DNA of 10,911 nucleotides from Clostridium sp. (GCA_012511315.1 JAAZGI010000049.1:1-10911); one strand, 5' to 3'. Positions 1 to 7,659 are shown, counted from the first letter of the stretch. Made by a program: numbers and translations. Notes: generated by a model from the sequence alone, not told the origin.

Positions 1-602
1 ATAAGAACGGCTGCTGCTCCGGCTGCGATAACTAAACCAACTAGTAGTTCATTTAAGTTAAAGGTTTCTCTCATTGCAGCGGAGATTGAGTTGGACTGTG
101 TCATGGAACCAATTCCGAAAGCGGCCAAGGCTCCAAATATTGCGAAGATAACACCGAGCCATTTCATTCCTGTACCATTTCTAATATAGTACATGGGACC
201 ACCGGCCCATTCACCCGCTTCGTTCTTTTCGCGATAAGCGATGGAGAGAACAACTTCAGCAAACTTAGTGGTCAATCCGACAATGGCTGCAAGCCACATC
301 CAAAATACTGCACCAGGTCCACCAGAAGCGATGGCAGTAGCGACACCGGCAATATTACCGGTTCCAACAGTTGCTGCTAGAGCAGTTGAAACTGCCTGGA
401 ATGGAGTGATACCGTCTGCACCTGCGGCGGCTTTGTCGAACATCCTTCCAAAAGTGTTCTTCATGACAAAGCCAAATTTTCTGAAGATAATGAAACCGGT
501 AACAATTGTAAGAATAATTCCAGCACCTACCAATAGGATCAGCATGGGTGGCCCCCAAACTATACTATTGACTTGATCATTAATTTTTTCGATCATTTCC
601 AA
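1..602 (-). CDS. AGCS-family sodium:alanine (amino acid) symporter, N-terminal part, cut by window edge
   Basis: Integral membrane Na+-coupled (or H+-coupled) importer of alanine/glycine-type amino acids, related to AlsT/DagA. I translated the minus strand by hand: about 200 codons are visible and the frame stays open to base 1, so more than half of a usual ~450-residue protein lies outside. Counting from the TTG start, there is a hydrophobic segment at about 18-40, then the conserved family blocks GTGNIAGV (80-87), GPGAVFWMW (95-103), KFAE (113-116) and GGPMYYI (134-140). Start choice: an ATG at 596 lies 15 bases from the GGGAGGT ribosome binding site at 611-617, whereas an in-frame TTG at 602 lies 9 bases from GGAGG, so TTG is preferred; the difference is only two residues. 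Family assignment is secure; the exact substrate (Ala, Gly, Gln) cannot be told. It is transcribed away from the rest of the window. Confidence 0.93.
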   Translation of the reverse strand, partial: MEMIEKINDQVNSIVWGPPMLILLVGAGIILTIVTGFIIFRKFGFVMKNTFGRMFDKAAAGADGITPFQAVSTALAATVGTGNIAGVATAIASGGPGAVFWMWLAAIVGLTTKFAEVVLSIAYREKNEAGEWAGGPMYYIRNGTGMKWLGVIFAIFGALAAFGIGSMTQSNSISAAMRETFNLNELLVGLVIAAGAAAVL

Positions 603-638
603 GATAATGTACCTCCCTGATATTTTATGTTCATTTAA

Positions 639-669
639 ATTATAATCAATTTTCGATTAGATATGTCTA
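639..669 (-). promoter_or_regulatory. candidate sigma-A-type promoter for the AGCS symporter gene
   Basis: On the minus strand, TAGACA (664-669) and a perfect TATAAT (639-644) are separated by 19 bases, a little longer than the ideal 17. The -10 box lies about 37 bases upstream of the TTG start, leaving a short leader containing the GGGAGGT ribosome binding site. The region is very A/T-rich, so chance matches are likely. Confidence 0.35.
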
Positions 670-725
670 TATTTTGAAGTTTATGTAAAAGTTTATGACT
701 ATCATAATGATTTAGGGCAAACTTA

Positions 726-749
726 TTGTTAAACTGATTGGATTAACAA
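726..749. promoter_or_regulatory. operator-like dyad TTGTTAA-N10-TTAACAA
   Basis: A perfect 7-bp inverted repeat with a 10-base centre lies upstream of the symporter promoter. The arms are the right size for a dimeric repressor or activator, but no specific regulator family can be matched and the DNA is A/T-rich. Immediately to the right, a second perfect inverted pair, TTAATTATCAA (774-784) and TTGATAATTAA (829-839), is separated by 44 bases. The function of both is unknown. Confidence 0.2.
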
Positions 750-821
750 AAAATATAGTTTAATAATTAAATATTAATTATCAACACTGAAAATATTGAT
801 AAAACATATACAATAACAACG

Positions 822-844
822 AAAAAGATTGATAATTAACAATC
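822..844 (-). terminator. weak terminator-like hairpin after the toroid-like gene
   Basis: Read on the minus strand just after the stop codon at 858, GATTG (840-844) and CAATC (827-831) can form a 5-bp stem around an 8-base A/T loop, followed by five T residues (822-826). The stem is short, so this is a weak candidate rho-independent terminator. Confidence 0.3.
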
Positions 845-857
845 AATAAACGCTAAT

Positions 858-1793
858 TTAGGAGTTTGATAAGCTTTTCACTAAAGAGTTAGGCTTGAAA
901 TGCTGAAGATAGATCATATTCTCCAGTATTTGATAACCTTTCCAATCACGGAGCGAGTCGGAATGAATAGGATCTTTGCCCCAAGTCCAAGGGATGGACC
1001 AATATCCTTTCGAATGGACGGACGCTTCGAGATGACTGCAGTAATAATCAGCGATTTCTTTGATAGCAGGATAATAGGGGCTTTTAGGAGAGTTTAAAAA
1101 GAAAGAGGGTGTTGTTATATAATTATCTGACTGATAGCTTGTAGGATCGCTGGTTACTGTTTCCTTTATGAGCTGTCGAATCTTATTTAAAAAGCCTTCT
1201 GGTAGAAGGTCGGGGCGTATTGCTAATAAAACTTCTCCAGAACGAGCAAAGTTCGCCAACTCGTGCACCTCGGGTTTGTAATCTGAAGACATAAAATCTT
1301 CCATAGCAGCGTTGATGATGGTTTCAGCTTTGCTATAAATGTTAGGGTAGTGTTTACCTGTTTCAATAATAAAGGCAGCCAATTCTACACTAGGATTCCA
1401 ACCCCAAAATTCATTTTCTTTTGAGAAATGCCACCAAGGTGCGTGGGGAGCTTCATTAATTTCGGGAATTGTGGTTGGCCAGCGGTTTTCAATTAGTGTT
1501 TCATCTAAATAGTTTAAAATTTTATCAATCATTTGATTGGCCATTGTCGGAAATTTAATTTCCCGTAAAATTAAAGTAGCAGACCAAGTGGCAATGGGGG
1601 AAGAGTAAGGAGTGCGTAAGTCCGGTTCCAAACCATGGCCAAAGCCCCCATCGGAATTTTGATAAGCAGCAAGGGCCTTTAAGACGTTTTGGGCCTTTCC
1701 ATCTTCAAATTGAAAATACCAGCGGGCCACATCAAGGGGTCTAGAATTACGGATAAGCCAAGTGCGAATAGAACGTAATTTTTTGGTACTCAT
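858..1793 (-). CDS. uncharacterised alpha/alpha-toroid-like (prenyltransferase/squalene-cyclase-repeat-like) protein
   Basis: 311 residues, soluble, with no signal peptide or membrane segment. The block QNSDGGFG (45-52), followed by helix-like sequence, resembles the QW-type repeats of squalene/oxidosqualene cyclases and prenyltransferase beta subunits; a second Trp/Gly-rich block, GYWSIPWTWG, is at 263-272. The protein is unusually rich in Trp and Tyr. I see no DxDD acid motif of squalene-hopene cyclase and no clear zinc-ligand set of protein prenyltransferases, and it is about half the size of a triterpene cyclase, so a cyclase function should not be assumed. It is best called a conserved protein of unknown function with an alpha/alpha-toroid-like fold. 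The ATG at 1793 is well supported by AAGGAGGAT a few bases upstream. It is monocistronic, divergent from the GTPase gene across a 178-base gap that has a TATAAT on the minus strand at 1893-1898. Confidence 0.75.
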   Translation of the reverse strand: MSTKKLRSIRTWLIRNSRPLDVARWYFQFEDGKAQNVLKALAAYQNSDGGFGHGLEPDLRTPYSSPIATWSATLILREIKFPTMANQMIDKILNYLDETLIENRWPTTIPEINEAPHAPWWHFSKENEFWGWNPSVELAAFIIETGKHYPNIYSKAETIINAAMEDFMSSDYKPEVHELANFARSGEVLLAIRPDLLPEGFLNKIRQLIKETVTSDPTSYQSDNYITTPSFFLNSPKSPYYPAIKEIADYYCSHLEASVHSKGYWSIPWTWGKDPIHSDSLRDWKGYQILENMIYLQHFKPNSLVKSLSNS

Positions 1794-1941
1794 TTAATAT
1801 CCTCCTTAGGAATTGAGGTAATAGTTAAATTAAATCCATTGGTTTACGAGAGGTTAGGGGAGACAGCAAGGATAACATTGTGTTATACATTAATTATAGT
1901 TGATTTTGATGAATAAATGGTAAAGCATAGCCGGTTAGGAA

Positions 1942-1950
1942 TGATATACT
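1942..1950 (+). promoter_or_regulatory. extended -10 promoter element of the GTPase gene
   Basis: TGATATACT fits the extended -10 form TGnTATAnT and lies about 20 bases before the ATG at 1972. No good -35 box is seen at 16-18 bases. The leader would be very short but still includes the ribosome binding site GAGGTGAT (about 1961-1968). Confidence 0.35.
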
Positions 1951-1971
1951 AACAAGACACGAGGTGATCAA

Positions 1972-3132
1972 ATGGTGTTATTTAAGAAAACTAAAAGAAA
2001 AAAACCGCTGACTGATATCGGCATGGGTGTAGATTTGATTTCAGAAATCATGGCACAAACAAACCAAGAAATCTCCGAGATGGATCCGATAAATATACTA
2101 CTTATTGGAAAAACAGGTGTTGGCAAGTCAACCCTGATCAATGAAATCTTTAGAGAAAATTTGGCGGAAACAGGAATTGGAGCACCGGTAACGAGACATT
2201 TAGAAAAAATATCCAAAGAGGGCGTGCCGGTTAACCTATATGATACAAAGGGATTGGAGTTATCTTCCGAGTCCCAACGGAAGGTTCAAAAGGAAGTTAT
2301 GGACCTAATTAAGAAACTCGAGGTAACAGGTAATCCAGCGGAGAAAATTCATTGTATTTGGTTTTGTGTGAGTAGCCAATCACGGAGACTTGAGGAAACG
2401 GAAAAAATATGGATCAATGGACTAGCAACCATGCTTCCAGTGATTGTAGTGTTAACCCAAGCCATGGATCAAGCAGGAGCCGATGAATTAAAATCTTATG
2501 TTAATAAAGAATGCCCTGACATCGTAGATTGTATTCCTGTGGTGGCTAAGGCCTATGAGTTGGGCCCTTATACCTTAAGTAGCTTTGGTTTAAAAGAACT
2601 GATCCATAAAACCTATGGCGCAATCCCTGAAGAATCGAAACGGGCTTTTATTAATGCCCAGCGTGTAGATATTGAGAAAAAAGTTGAGATGGCCACACGC
2701 TGGGCCAAACGATTTGTTTATGAAACCTTTGCTGTGGGTTTCATCCCTATACCCTTTGCTGATGCCCCAATCATTGCCTCATCGCAAGTTACCATGATTG
2801 CAAAGATTACATCCATCTTTGGAATATCCTATGATCGGGCCTTGATGGCATCGATTTTTGGAGCCATGGCCGGGATTGGTGGAGCTGTTGTAACTGGTAG
2901 GACATTAACCACAAATCTTTTGAAAATGGTCCCAGGCGCAGGCTTTTTAATCACTGGTGCCATATCAGGCAGTACTGCAGCTAGTCTTACATTTACCATG
3001 GCAAAGATTTATATCAGTGCTTTAAAAGAAGTCAGCCAACGCGAATATCAGGGCGAAACTATTATGCCGGAAGAAATTAAAAGGTTAGTTGAGGCAGAAA
3101 TAAAAAAATATATGACACGAAAGAAAAGCTGA
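1972..3132 (+). CDS. Era/YcjF-like P-loop GTPase with C-terminal DUF697-like hydrophobic domain
   Basis: 386 residues. The N-terminal G domain shows G1 GKTGVGKST (46-54), a likely G2 Thr at 74, G3 DTKG (91-94), a G4 position occupied by TQAMD (162-166) rather than the classical NKxD, and a G5-like VAKA (191-194). After a linker, residues about 251-350 are Gly/Ala-rich and hydrophobic (VGFIPIPFADAP at 255-266, then two or three possible membrane-embedded helices), the pattern of DUF697 domains on bacterial GTPases. This suggests a GTP-dependent protein acting at or in the membrane; the partner and process are unknown. The N-terminus (KKTKRKKP) and C-terminus (MTRKKS) are basic. The start is set by GAGGTGAT seven to eight bases upstream. 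After the stop, the +1 frame is open and strongly basic (see 3116-3217). The altered G4 means nucleotide specificity is inferred from family, not seen. Confidence 0.85.
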   Translation: MVLFKKTKRKKPLTDIGMGVDLISEIMAQTNQEISEMDPINILLIGKTGVGKSTLINEIFRENLAETGIGAPVTRHLEKISKEGVPVNLYDTKGLELSSESQRKVQKEVMDLIKKLEVTGNPAEKIHCIWFCVSSQSRRLEETEKIWINGLATMLPVIVVLTQAMDQAGADELKSYVNKECPDIVDCIPVVAKAYELGPYTLSSFGLKELIHKTYGAIPEESKRAFINAQRVDIEKKVEMATRWAKRFVYETFAVGFIPIPFADAPIIASSQVTMIAKITSIFGISYDRALMASIFGAMAGIGGAVVTGRTLTTNLLKMVPGAGFLITGAISGSTAASLTFTMAKIYISALKEVSQREYQGETIMPEEIKRLVEAEIKKYMTRKKS

Positions 3133-3217
3133 AGAAGGGCAAAGAAAGAGTAAAAAAAGACCACAGAGAAAAGCTAAAAAATCCAGAGAGCAAAGTTGGG
3201 AAATAGCGAAACAATAG
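3116..3217 (+). other. basic, coding-like +1-frame stretch at the GTPase 3' end; rest of 3133-3432 gap
   Basis: In the +1 frame relative to the GTPase gene, 33 codons are open across and past its TGA stop, ending in TAG at 3215-3217. Thirteen of the 33 residues are Lys or Arg (for example RKSKKRPQRKAKK). It has no start of its own and could be chance in purine-rich DNA, or the remnant of a longer basic tail lost by a one-base shift. Apart from this and the hairpin at 3283-3346, I see nothing in the 300-base gap. Confidence 0.25.
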
Positions 3218-3282
3218 CTATATAAAAGATATCGATATAAAGTCATCTTTAAGTAAAATTGAAACGAATCAAACCTGTCAAC

Positions 3283-3346
3283 ACGAAAAGCAGCTTTTCA
3301 GTCGTCTTTACTAATTAATGTAAAGAGACGAAATGCTGCTTCTCGT
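3283..3346. terminator. long imperfect hairpin between convergent genes, probable bidirectional terminator
   Basis: CGAAAAGCAGC (3284-3294) pairs with GCTGCTTCTCG (3335-3345) with one A/C mismatch. After a T/T mismatch the stem continues through TTTC/GAAA and GTC/GAC, with one-base bulges, to TCTTTAC/GTAAAGA. It closes on the 8-base loop TAATTAAT (3312-3319). The total is about 26 paired positions. It sits between the convergent GTPase and dCMP deaminase genes. A T-tract is weak on both sides, so it may act as a terminator, an mRNA-end stabiliser or be a dispersed repeat. Confidence 0.55.
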
Positions 3347-3432
3347 TATCAAAAACAATGTAGTTAAAAGGATAGAATATTAGACCGAGGCATTAACTTA
3401 AATAGGAAATTAAATAAATAGGTTTGGAAGCA

Positions 3433-3924
3433 TTAGGATGGATTTGTTTCGGATACAATAACTTGTTCATAAGGAATGTTATTGGTATCTAAAAGATGAA
3501 GAGCAAAATCATCCATACGGTAGCCCACTTCATAGTAGATTTTAGTGATTCCTGATTGGATAATTGCCTTAGTGCAATGAAGACAAGGAAAGTGTGTCAC
3601 ATAGATCACACAATCACGAATGGGTATGCCTTCTTTGGCGCAGTAGGATATACAATTTAGTTCGGCATGCTGGGTGGCAATGCAATGGTCATCGCGCATG
3701 GCATGGCCAACTTCAGAACAATGCGGAGTTTTACGACCAACAGATCCATTGTACCCAGTGGCTACAATGCGGTTTTCATGATTAACAATTATGGCACCTA
3801 CATTGGCACGGTCGCACGTTGAACGTTCCGCTGCTAATCGAGCAAGATTCATAAAATAATGAGGCCAATCCTGACGAGATTTTGGCTCCTTGGTACTTTT
3901 AACATATTGATAGCTGGGTGACAA
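3433..3924 (-). CDS. dCMP deaminase (ComEB-type, zinc-dependent cytidine/deoxycytidylate deaminase family)
   Basis: 163 residues. Catalyses deamination of dCMP to dUMP, feeding thymidylate synthase; cytoplasmic. The active-site zinc motif is complete: HAELN with His86 and catalytic Glu88, then PCLHC with Cys114 and Cys117. The preceding segment, with Cys37, His68-Cys69 and His80-Cys81, matches the His/Cys-rich insert of dCMP deaminases. CDRANVGAIIV (37-47) is the typical strand before the active site. Start: no ATG fits, because the first in-frame Met is residue 25 and would remove conserved sequence. A TTG at 3924 is preceded by AAAGGA about ten bases upstream, so TTG is the likely start. 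It is alone on its strand, convergent with the GTPase and divergent from the PPK2 gene. Competence-related naming (ComEB) reflects homology only; no com genes are seen nearby. Confidence 0.92.
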   Translation of the reverse strand: MSPSYQYVKSTKEPKSRQDWPHYFMNLARLAAERSTCDRANVGAIIVNHENRIVATGYNGSVGRKTPHCSEVGHAMRDDHCIATQHAELNCISYCAKEGIPIRDCVIYVTHFPCLHCTKAIIQSGITKIYYEVGYRMDDFALHLLDTNNIPYEQVIVSETNPS

Positions 3925-3952
3925 AAAAACACATCCTTTAGATTTTTTGTTT

Positions 3953-3961
3953 ATTATAACA
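3953..3961 (-). promoter_or_regulatory. extended -10 promoter element of the dCMP deaminase gene
   Basis: The minus strand reads TGTTATAAT, a perfect TATAAT with the extended TGn, about 29 bases upstream of the TTG start. No convincing -35 is seen, which is compatible with an extended -10 promoter. Confidence 0.45.
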
Positions 3962-4061
3962 TGAAGAGAATGGCCTTAATATGTAACAATACTTGAAATA
4001 TAATGAGAAACCACTAAATTGATGATTAAGGTTTGGTAGAATAGGGATAAGAAATATAACT

Positions 4062-4090
4062 TTGAAAAGAATTTAAGGTTTCGATATAAA
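4062..4090 (+). promoter_or_regulatory. sigma-A-type promoter of the PPK2 (pap) gene
   Basis: TTGAAA (4062-4067) and TATAAA (4085-4090) are separated by exactly 17 bases, about 66 bases before the ATG. A second possible start signal is the extended -10 TGGTAGAAT at 4034-4042. The leader contains an AGAGGAGAT (about 4100-4108) with no start codon after it, so it is probably not used. Confidence 0.5.
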
Positions 4091-4156
4091 ATTAAGGACA
4101 GAGGAGATTTTTAGCTAGGTACAAACAACTGGAATATAAACCAGGAAGGTGAGACT

Positions 4157-5959
4157 ATGGGAAAAAACCAATCAAAACATAAGACTAAGAAAAAAAAGAA
4201 AGAGCATCATTTAAAAAATCAAAAGAACCAAGATAAAAAAGGCTTAAATAAGCCGAATAAAAGTAATCCGGAAATTATATCTGATCAGGATCAAATAATG
4301 CAACAAGTTCCTGAATCAGCCACAGTGAAAGATATGAATGGAAATGGTGTCTTGCAGAATGGACGATATCAAACAGAGATGCAGCTAGCAGCACAAGAAG
4401 GAAAGCAAATACCGGGTCCTCGTTTCAAAATTACACCAGAAGAAAAAATTGAATCGGAATTTCCAGCTGAAATTAATGATATTTTAGAAGTAAATGATGA
4501 AGATGCATTAGCAGAACATCTAGCTTACTTACAACGCCGACTAAGAGCCTTAAAGGTTCCAGTAATGATAGTATTAGAAGGAGCCTATGCATCGGGTAAG
4601 GGTCGTATCATTAATGAACTATTATTAGGTTTAGATGCTCGATATACCCAGTTTATCGAAAGTCGGCCACCATCAGAAGAAGACTTGAAAAAGCCTTTCT
4701 TAACACACTATTTGGAGACCTTGCCAGACAATAAAACCTTTAATATATATTATCGCAGTTGGTATTCAATGTATAATTACTATAAAAATAGAATATCTGA
4801 CCAAATTCACTATAAGAATCCTGATATTTTAGTAGAAGAAATCAGGGAGTTTGAAAAATCCTTAGCTGATAACGGCTATGTCATTATTAAGTTTAAAATA
4901 AAAATTGATCCAGACAAACAACGAGAGCACATTCAAAAGATGATGGAATCGCCCCTTACAATGTGGAAGGCTCAAGAGTTTGATAAAGACAACAACGAAG
5001 TTTATGTGAAAGAAATGGAACGCGTGATGGAAATCACCGATGAACCTTATGCGCCTTGGCACACTGTGGAATATACTAAAAAATCTGATAGCACCGCAGA
5101 AGTCATGAAACGAGTGATTGAAATTCTCGACGAAAGATTACGGGCAGAAGAAGCAAAGCCTGAAGTTAGTCCGATGGATCGAGATGGAGATTTTACAGGG
5201 GATACAAAGGGACTTTTGGATCAGGTAGATCTTTCAAAAGAACTTTCTAATAAGGAATACTCTGACGTTTTAAAACCACTGCAAAGCCAGATGCGACAAG
5301 TTCAACATGCACTTTATTTAGAACGCATTCCCCTCGTTCTCGTTTTTGAAGGCTGGGATGCAGCCGGCAAGGGAGGGGCTATACACCGAATGCTGGCAGA
5401 ACTTGACCCGACCAACTACACCGTTCATACCACAGCTTCACCCAATGACTTTGAAAAGAGTCATCACTATTTATGGCGTTTTGCCAACAAGTTCCCCCGA
5501 GCTGGACATATTTGGATATGGGATCGAAGTTGGTATGGACGAGTTATGGTGGAGCGTATAGAAGGTTATGCCACAGATCTTGAGTGGTCGCGAGCTTACG
5601 ATGAAATAAATAGTTTTGAGAAGATCCTTACCAATTATGGGGCCATTGTTTTAAAGTTTTACATTCATATTGACAAAGAAACACAGTTGAAACGCTTTGA
5701 AGCAAGGCAAGAAAACCCGGCTAAAACGTGGAAGATAACAGATGAAGATTGGCGCAATCGGGACAAGTGGGATAAGTACACAGAAGCTGTCAATGATATG
5801 ATCGCTAAAACTTCCACAAAAAAAGCACCGTGGCATATTATTGAAGGAAACAATAAAAAGTATGCTAGGGTACGAGTTTTAAAGGAAATCATTCAAGCCT
5901 GTGATGAGCGTCTTGAACTGATTAATTTAAATGGTGAGGATAAAAAGAAGGACAAATAA
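4157..5959 (+). CDS. pap: polyphosphate:AMP phosphotransferase (two-domain PPK2 family) with Lys-rich N-terminal extension
   Basis: 600 residues. Transfers phosphate from polyP to AMP, giving ADP; cytoplasmic. Two PPK2 domains are in tandem. The C-terminal one (about 365-590) is complete: Walker A GWDAAGKGG (399-407), Walker B WDRSWYGR (455-462) and lid DEDWRNR (529-535). The N-terminal one (about 110-330) keeps a Walker A (GAYASGKGR, 142-150), but its Walker B counterpart reads YYRSWYSM with Tyr199 where Asp456 stands in the second domain, so it is probably structural rather than catalytic. The two-domain layout is that of PAP enzymes (known examples are roughly 475-500 residues). The extra length is an N-terminal tail: residues 1-37 hold 14 Lys, then a polar linker to about 95. 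The start ATG is supported by GGAAGGTGAG just upstream. The C-terminus (GEDKKKDK) is also charged. It is convergent with ppx and lies in the same polyP module as ppk1. Confidence 0.93.
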   Translation: MGKNQSKHKTKKKKKEHHLKNQKNQDKKGLNKPNKSNPEIISDQDQIMQQVPESATVKDMNGNGVLQNGRYQTEMQLAAQEGKQIPGPRFKITPEEKIESEFPAEINDILEVNDEDALAEHLAYLQRRLRALKVPVMIVLEGAYASGKGRIINELLLGLDARYTQFIESRPPSEEDLKKPFLTHYLETLPDNKTFNIYYRSWYSMYNYYKNRISDQIHYKNPDILVEEIREFEKSLADNGYVIIKFKIKIDPDKQREHIQKMMESPLTMWKAQEFDKDNNEVYVKEMERVMEITDEPYAPWHTVEYTKKSDSTAEVMKRVIEILDERLRAEEAKPEVSPMDRDGDFTGDTKGLLDQVDLSKELSNKEYSDVLKPLQSQMRQVQHALYLERIPLVLVFEGWDAAGKGGAIHRMLAELDPTNYTVHTTASPNDFEKSHHYLWRFANKFPRAGHIWIWDRSWYGRVMVERIEGYATDLEWSRAYDEINSFEKILTNYGAIVLKFYIHIDKETQLKRFEARQENPAKTWKITDEDWRNRDKWDKYTEAVNDMIAKTSTKKAPWHIIEGNNKKYARVRVLKEIIQACDERLELINLNGEDKKKDK

Positions 5960-6064
5960 ATTGGAAAAGTAATGATCCGAAAAAATAGTGGTTTGAAAAC
6001 AGTAATGAAATGAAAGAAATAAAAACAATCAATACCAAAACAAATGAAAGAATAAAATATCAAA

Positions 6065-6105
6065 GCACTAAGAGCGCGGTCCTTTAAGGATTGCGCTCTT
6101 AGTGC
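6065..6105 (-). terminator. strong hairpin terminator between the convergent pap and ppx genes
   Basis: A perfect 13-bp stem, GCACTAAGAGCGC (6065-6077) with GCGCTCTTAGTGC (6093-6105), continues inward through two G-T pairs and TCCTT/AAGGA. On the minus strand it is followed by TTTGATATTTT, so it is best placed as the terminator of ppx. It lies about 105 bases past the pap stop and may also end that transcript, although the plus strand lacks a T-tract. Confidence 0.75.
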
Positions 6106-6132
6106 AAGGTGACTGATTTATGAGAGAAGAAA

Positions 6133-7659
6133 TTAAGGTGTTTGATTACGACTTTGCTGTGACCCAATGACAAACTCAGGAGTGATGCCAAAGGTTCGTT
6201 TGAAATCCTGATGAAAGTAAGCAAATTGTTCCTTGGTGAAATGAATCATCATTTCATTTTCTAAGGGAATAATGAGCTTGCTATTGGTGAGGGAAATTCC
6301 TTTTGCATCAAATTTACTAATGGTTCCATAAGCAATGGCTTTTGCTAGCTTTAGGATCAGACCTACTTTTCGAATCACCCGTATATCTCGTTGGCTTAAC
6401 ATGCGTTTTCCTAAGTGGTCCTTTAGGATATCATCAGAGGACCTTACTGTAGCGCTGGAAGCTGCCAACAAAATTTGCTTTTGTGAGATGCCATGAATTG
6501 GAGCGTTCAAGATGCTATAAAAGGTGTTGCGATCTCGCTGGAAAAAATTAATGCTCTTACCAATATCATTCAGATAAGTGGCTGTTTTCATTACTTTTTT
6601 CATATACTTTAAATCAGATTGCTTTTTGGATAAAACGTCAAAGATAGGCTCTGTAATTTCCCATAAAGCTTCACCCTCGTAGTCATCGGACATATGATTG
6701 GCTATGATGTTCCGAAGTGAAAATTCAAGCACGTTGGGTACTAATTTTTTTGCACCAAACAAATATTCAAATAAAAGCCCATCCCGCACTCCGGCACCTG
6801 AGACAAAAACTTTTTCACTTCCAAGATAATCAGACATGGATTGGATCAAGACTAAAGATCCTGTAAAGATATCATCTCGATCCCAAGGAAGCCCTCTGGG
6901 CCGAGGCCCAGATCCGTTCTTCCAATCTAAAACAATATCTACGATTTGGGCTAAATCGTTTTTATCCATCGAGTAGTTATGTGCGATAAATTGTGATTGA
7001 TTTTTACGTAAGCGGTCGATTTTCCCAGTAGTTCGGACAGAACCACCAATTCCGATGAGGGGTAGGCCCTTTGCGCTCTTAAGCCAAGGGAGTTTGGAAA
7101 ATTGTTCATCTATGTATAATCTAAGCTGATTAATTTTCTCGCCATTGGCATCCATTGACAGATCAAACTTCTCCATGAGAGGAATAGACCCTAAACGAAG
7201 GCTCACAGACTCCACTAAACGGCGGTTACGAATAAGCATGAGTTCAGTGGAGGACCCGCCGATGTCAAAGGCTAGGGCGTTTTTTATATCAAGGGTGTTG
7301 ATACAACCGATATAATTATAATAAGCTTCTTCTAATCCAGATAAGATTCGGATTTCAGTTCCTAATACTTTGCGTGCTCGAGTTAGAAATTTATTTTGAT
7401 TTTTGGCTCGGCGAACTGCTTCTGTTGCTACGCAAATAATTTCGTTAACACCCTTAGTTTTCATTACATTTGAAAAATGAGTGAGAACGAGTATGCCGTA
7501 ATCAATACGGTTTTCATTCATAGACCCGTCGGGGGTCATATCCTGTCCCAACCGGGCAGAGTGTTTAATTTGATCGGTGATTCGATAAAAATGGCCGTTC
7601 ACATCCATGATGACTAGTCGAATGGAGTTGGAGCCGATATCGATAATTCCCAGTTTCAT
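6133..7659 (-). CDS. ppx: exopolyphosphatase / Ppx-GppA family phosphatase
   Basis: 508 residues, the length of long-form Ppx/GppA proteins (E. coli Ppx 513). Hydrolyses terminal phosphates of polyP or, in GppA relatives, pppGpp; cytoplasmic. The ASKHA-fold signatures are present: phosphate-1 loop IDIGSNSIRLVI (6-17), CVATEAVRRAKN (76-87), SGLEEA (107-112) containing the expected catalytic Glu, phosphate-2 loop FDIGGSSTEL (131-140) and IGIGGSVRT (202-210). Residues about 310-500 align with the C-terminal HD-like domain, but the HD signature is altered: the usual LHDIG reads LNDIG (363-367) and the following His-rich segment is replaced by FFQRDRNTFYS. A metal-dependent HD activity is therefore unlikely, as in many Ppx proteins. 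The ATG at 7659 has AGAGGAAG at good spacing. It is divergent from ppk1, and that context favours Ppx over GppA. Confidence 0.92.
   Translation of the reverse strand: MKLGIIDIGSNSIRLVIMDVNGHFYRITDQIKHSARLGQDMTPDGSMNENRIDYGILVLTHFSNVMKTKGVNEIICVATEAVRRAKNQNKFLTRARKVLGTEIRILSGLEEAYYNYIGCINTLDIKNALAFDIGGSSTELMLIRNRRLVESVSLRLGSIPLMEKFDLSMDANGEKINQLRLYIDEQFSKLPWLKSAKGLPLIGIGGSVRTTGKIDRLRKNQSQFIAHNYSMDKNDLAQIVDIVLDWKNGSGPRPRGLPWDRDDIFTGSLVLIQSMSDYLGSEKVFVSGAGVRDGLLFEYLFGAKKLVPNVLEFSLRNIIANHMSDDYEGEALWEITEPIFDVLSKKQSDLKYMKKVMKTATYLNDIGKSINFFQRDRNTFYSILNAPIHGISQKQILLAASSATVRSSDDILKDHLGKRMLSQRDIRVIRKVGLILKLAKAIAYGTISKFDAKGISLTNSKLIIPLENEMMIHFTKEQFAYFHQDFKRTFGITPEFVIGSQQSRNQTP

Noticed and set aside
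241..576. 111-codon open frame on the plus strand
   Set aside because: It lies opposite the AGCS symporter, whose conserved blocks read clearly on the minus strand; no ribosome binding site and no recognisable protein.
594..596. ATG start for the AGCS symporter
   Set aside because: It is 15 bases from the ribosome binding site, whereas the in-frame TTG at 602 is 9 bases away; kept only as an alternative.
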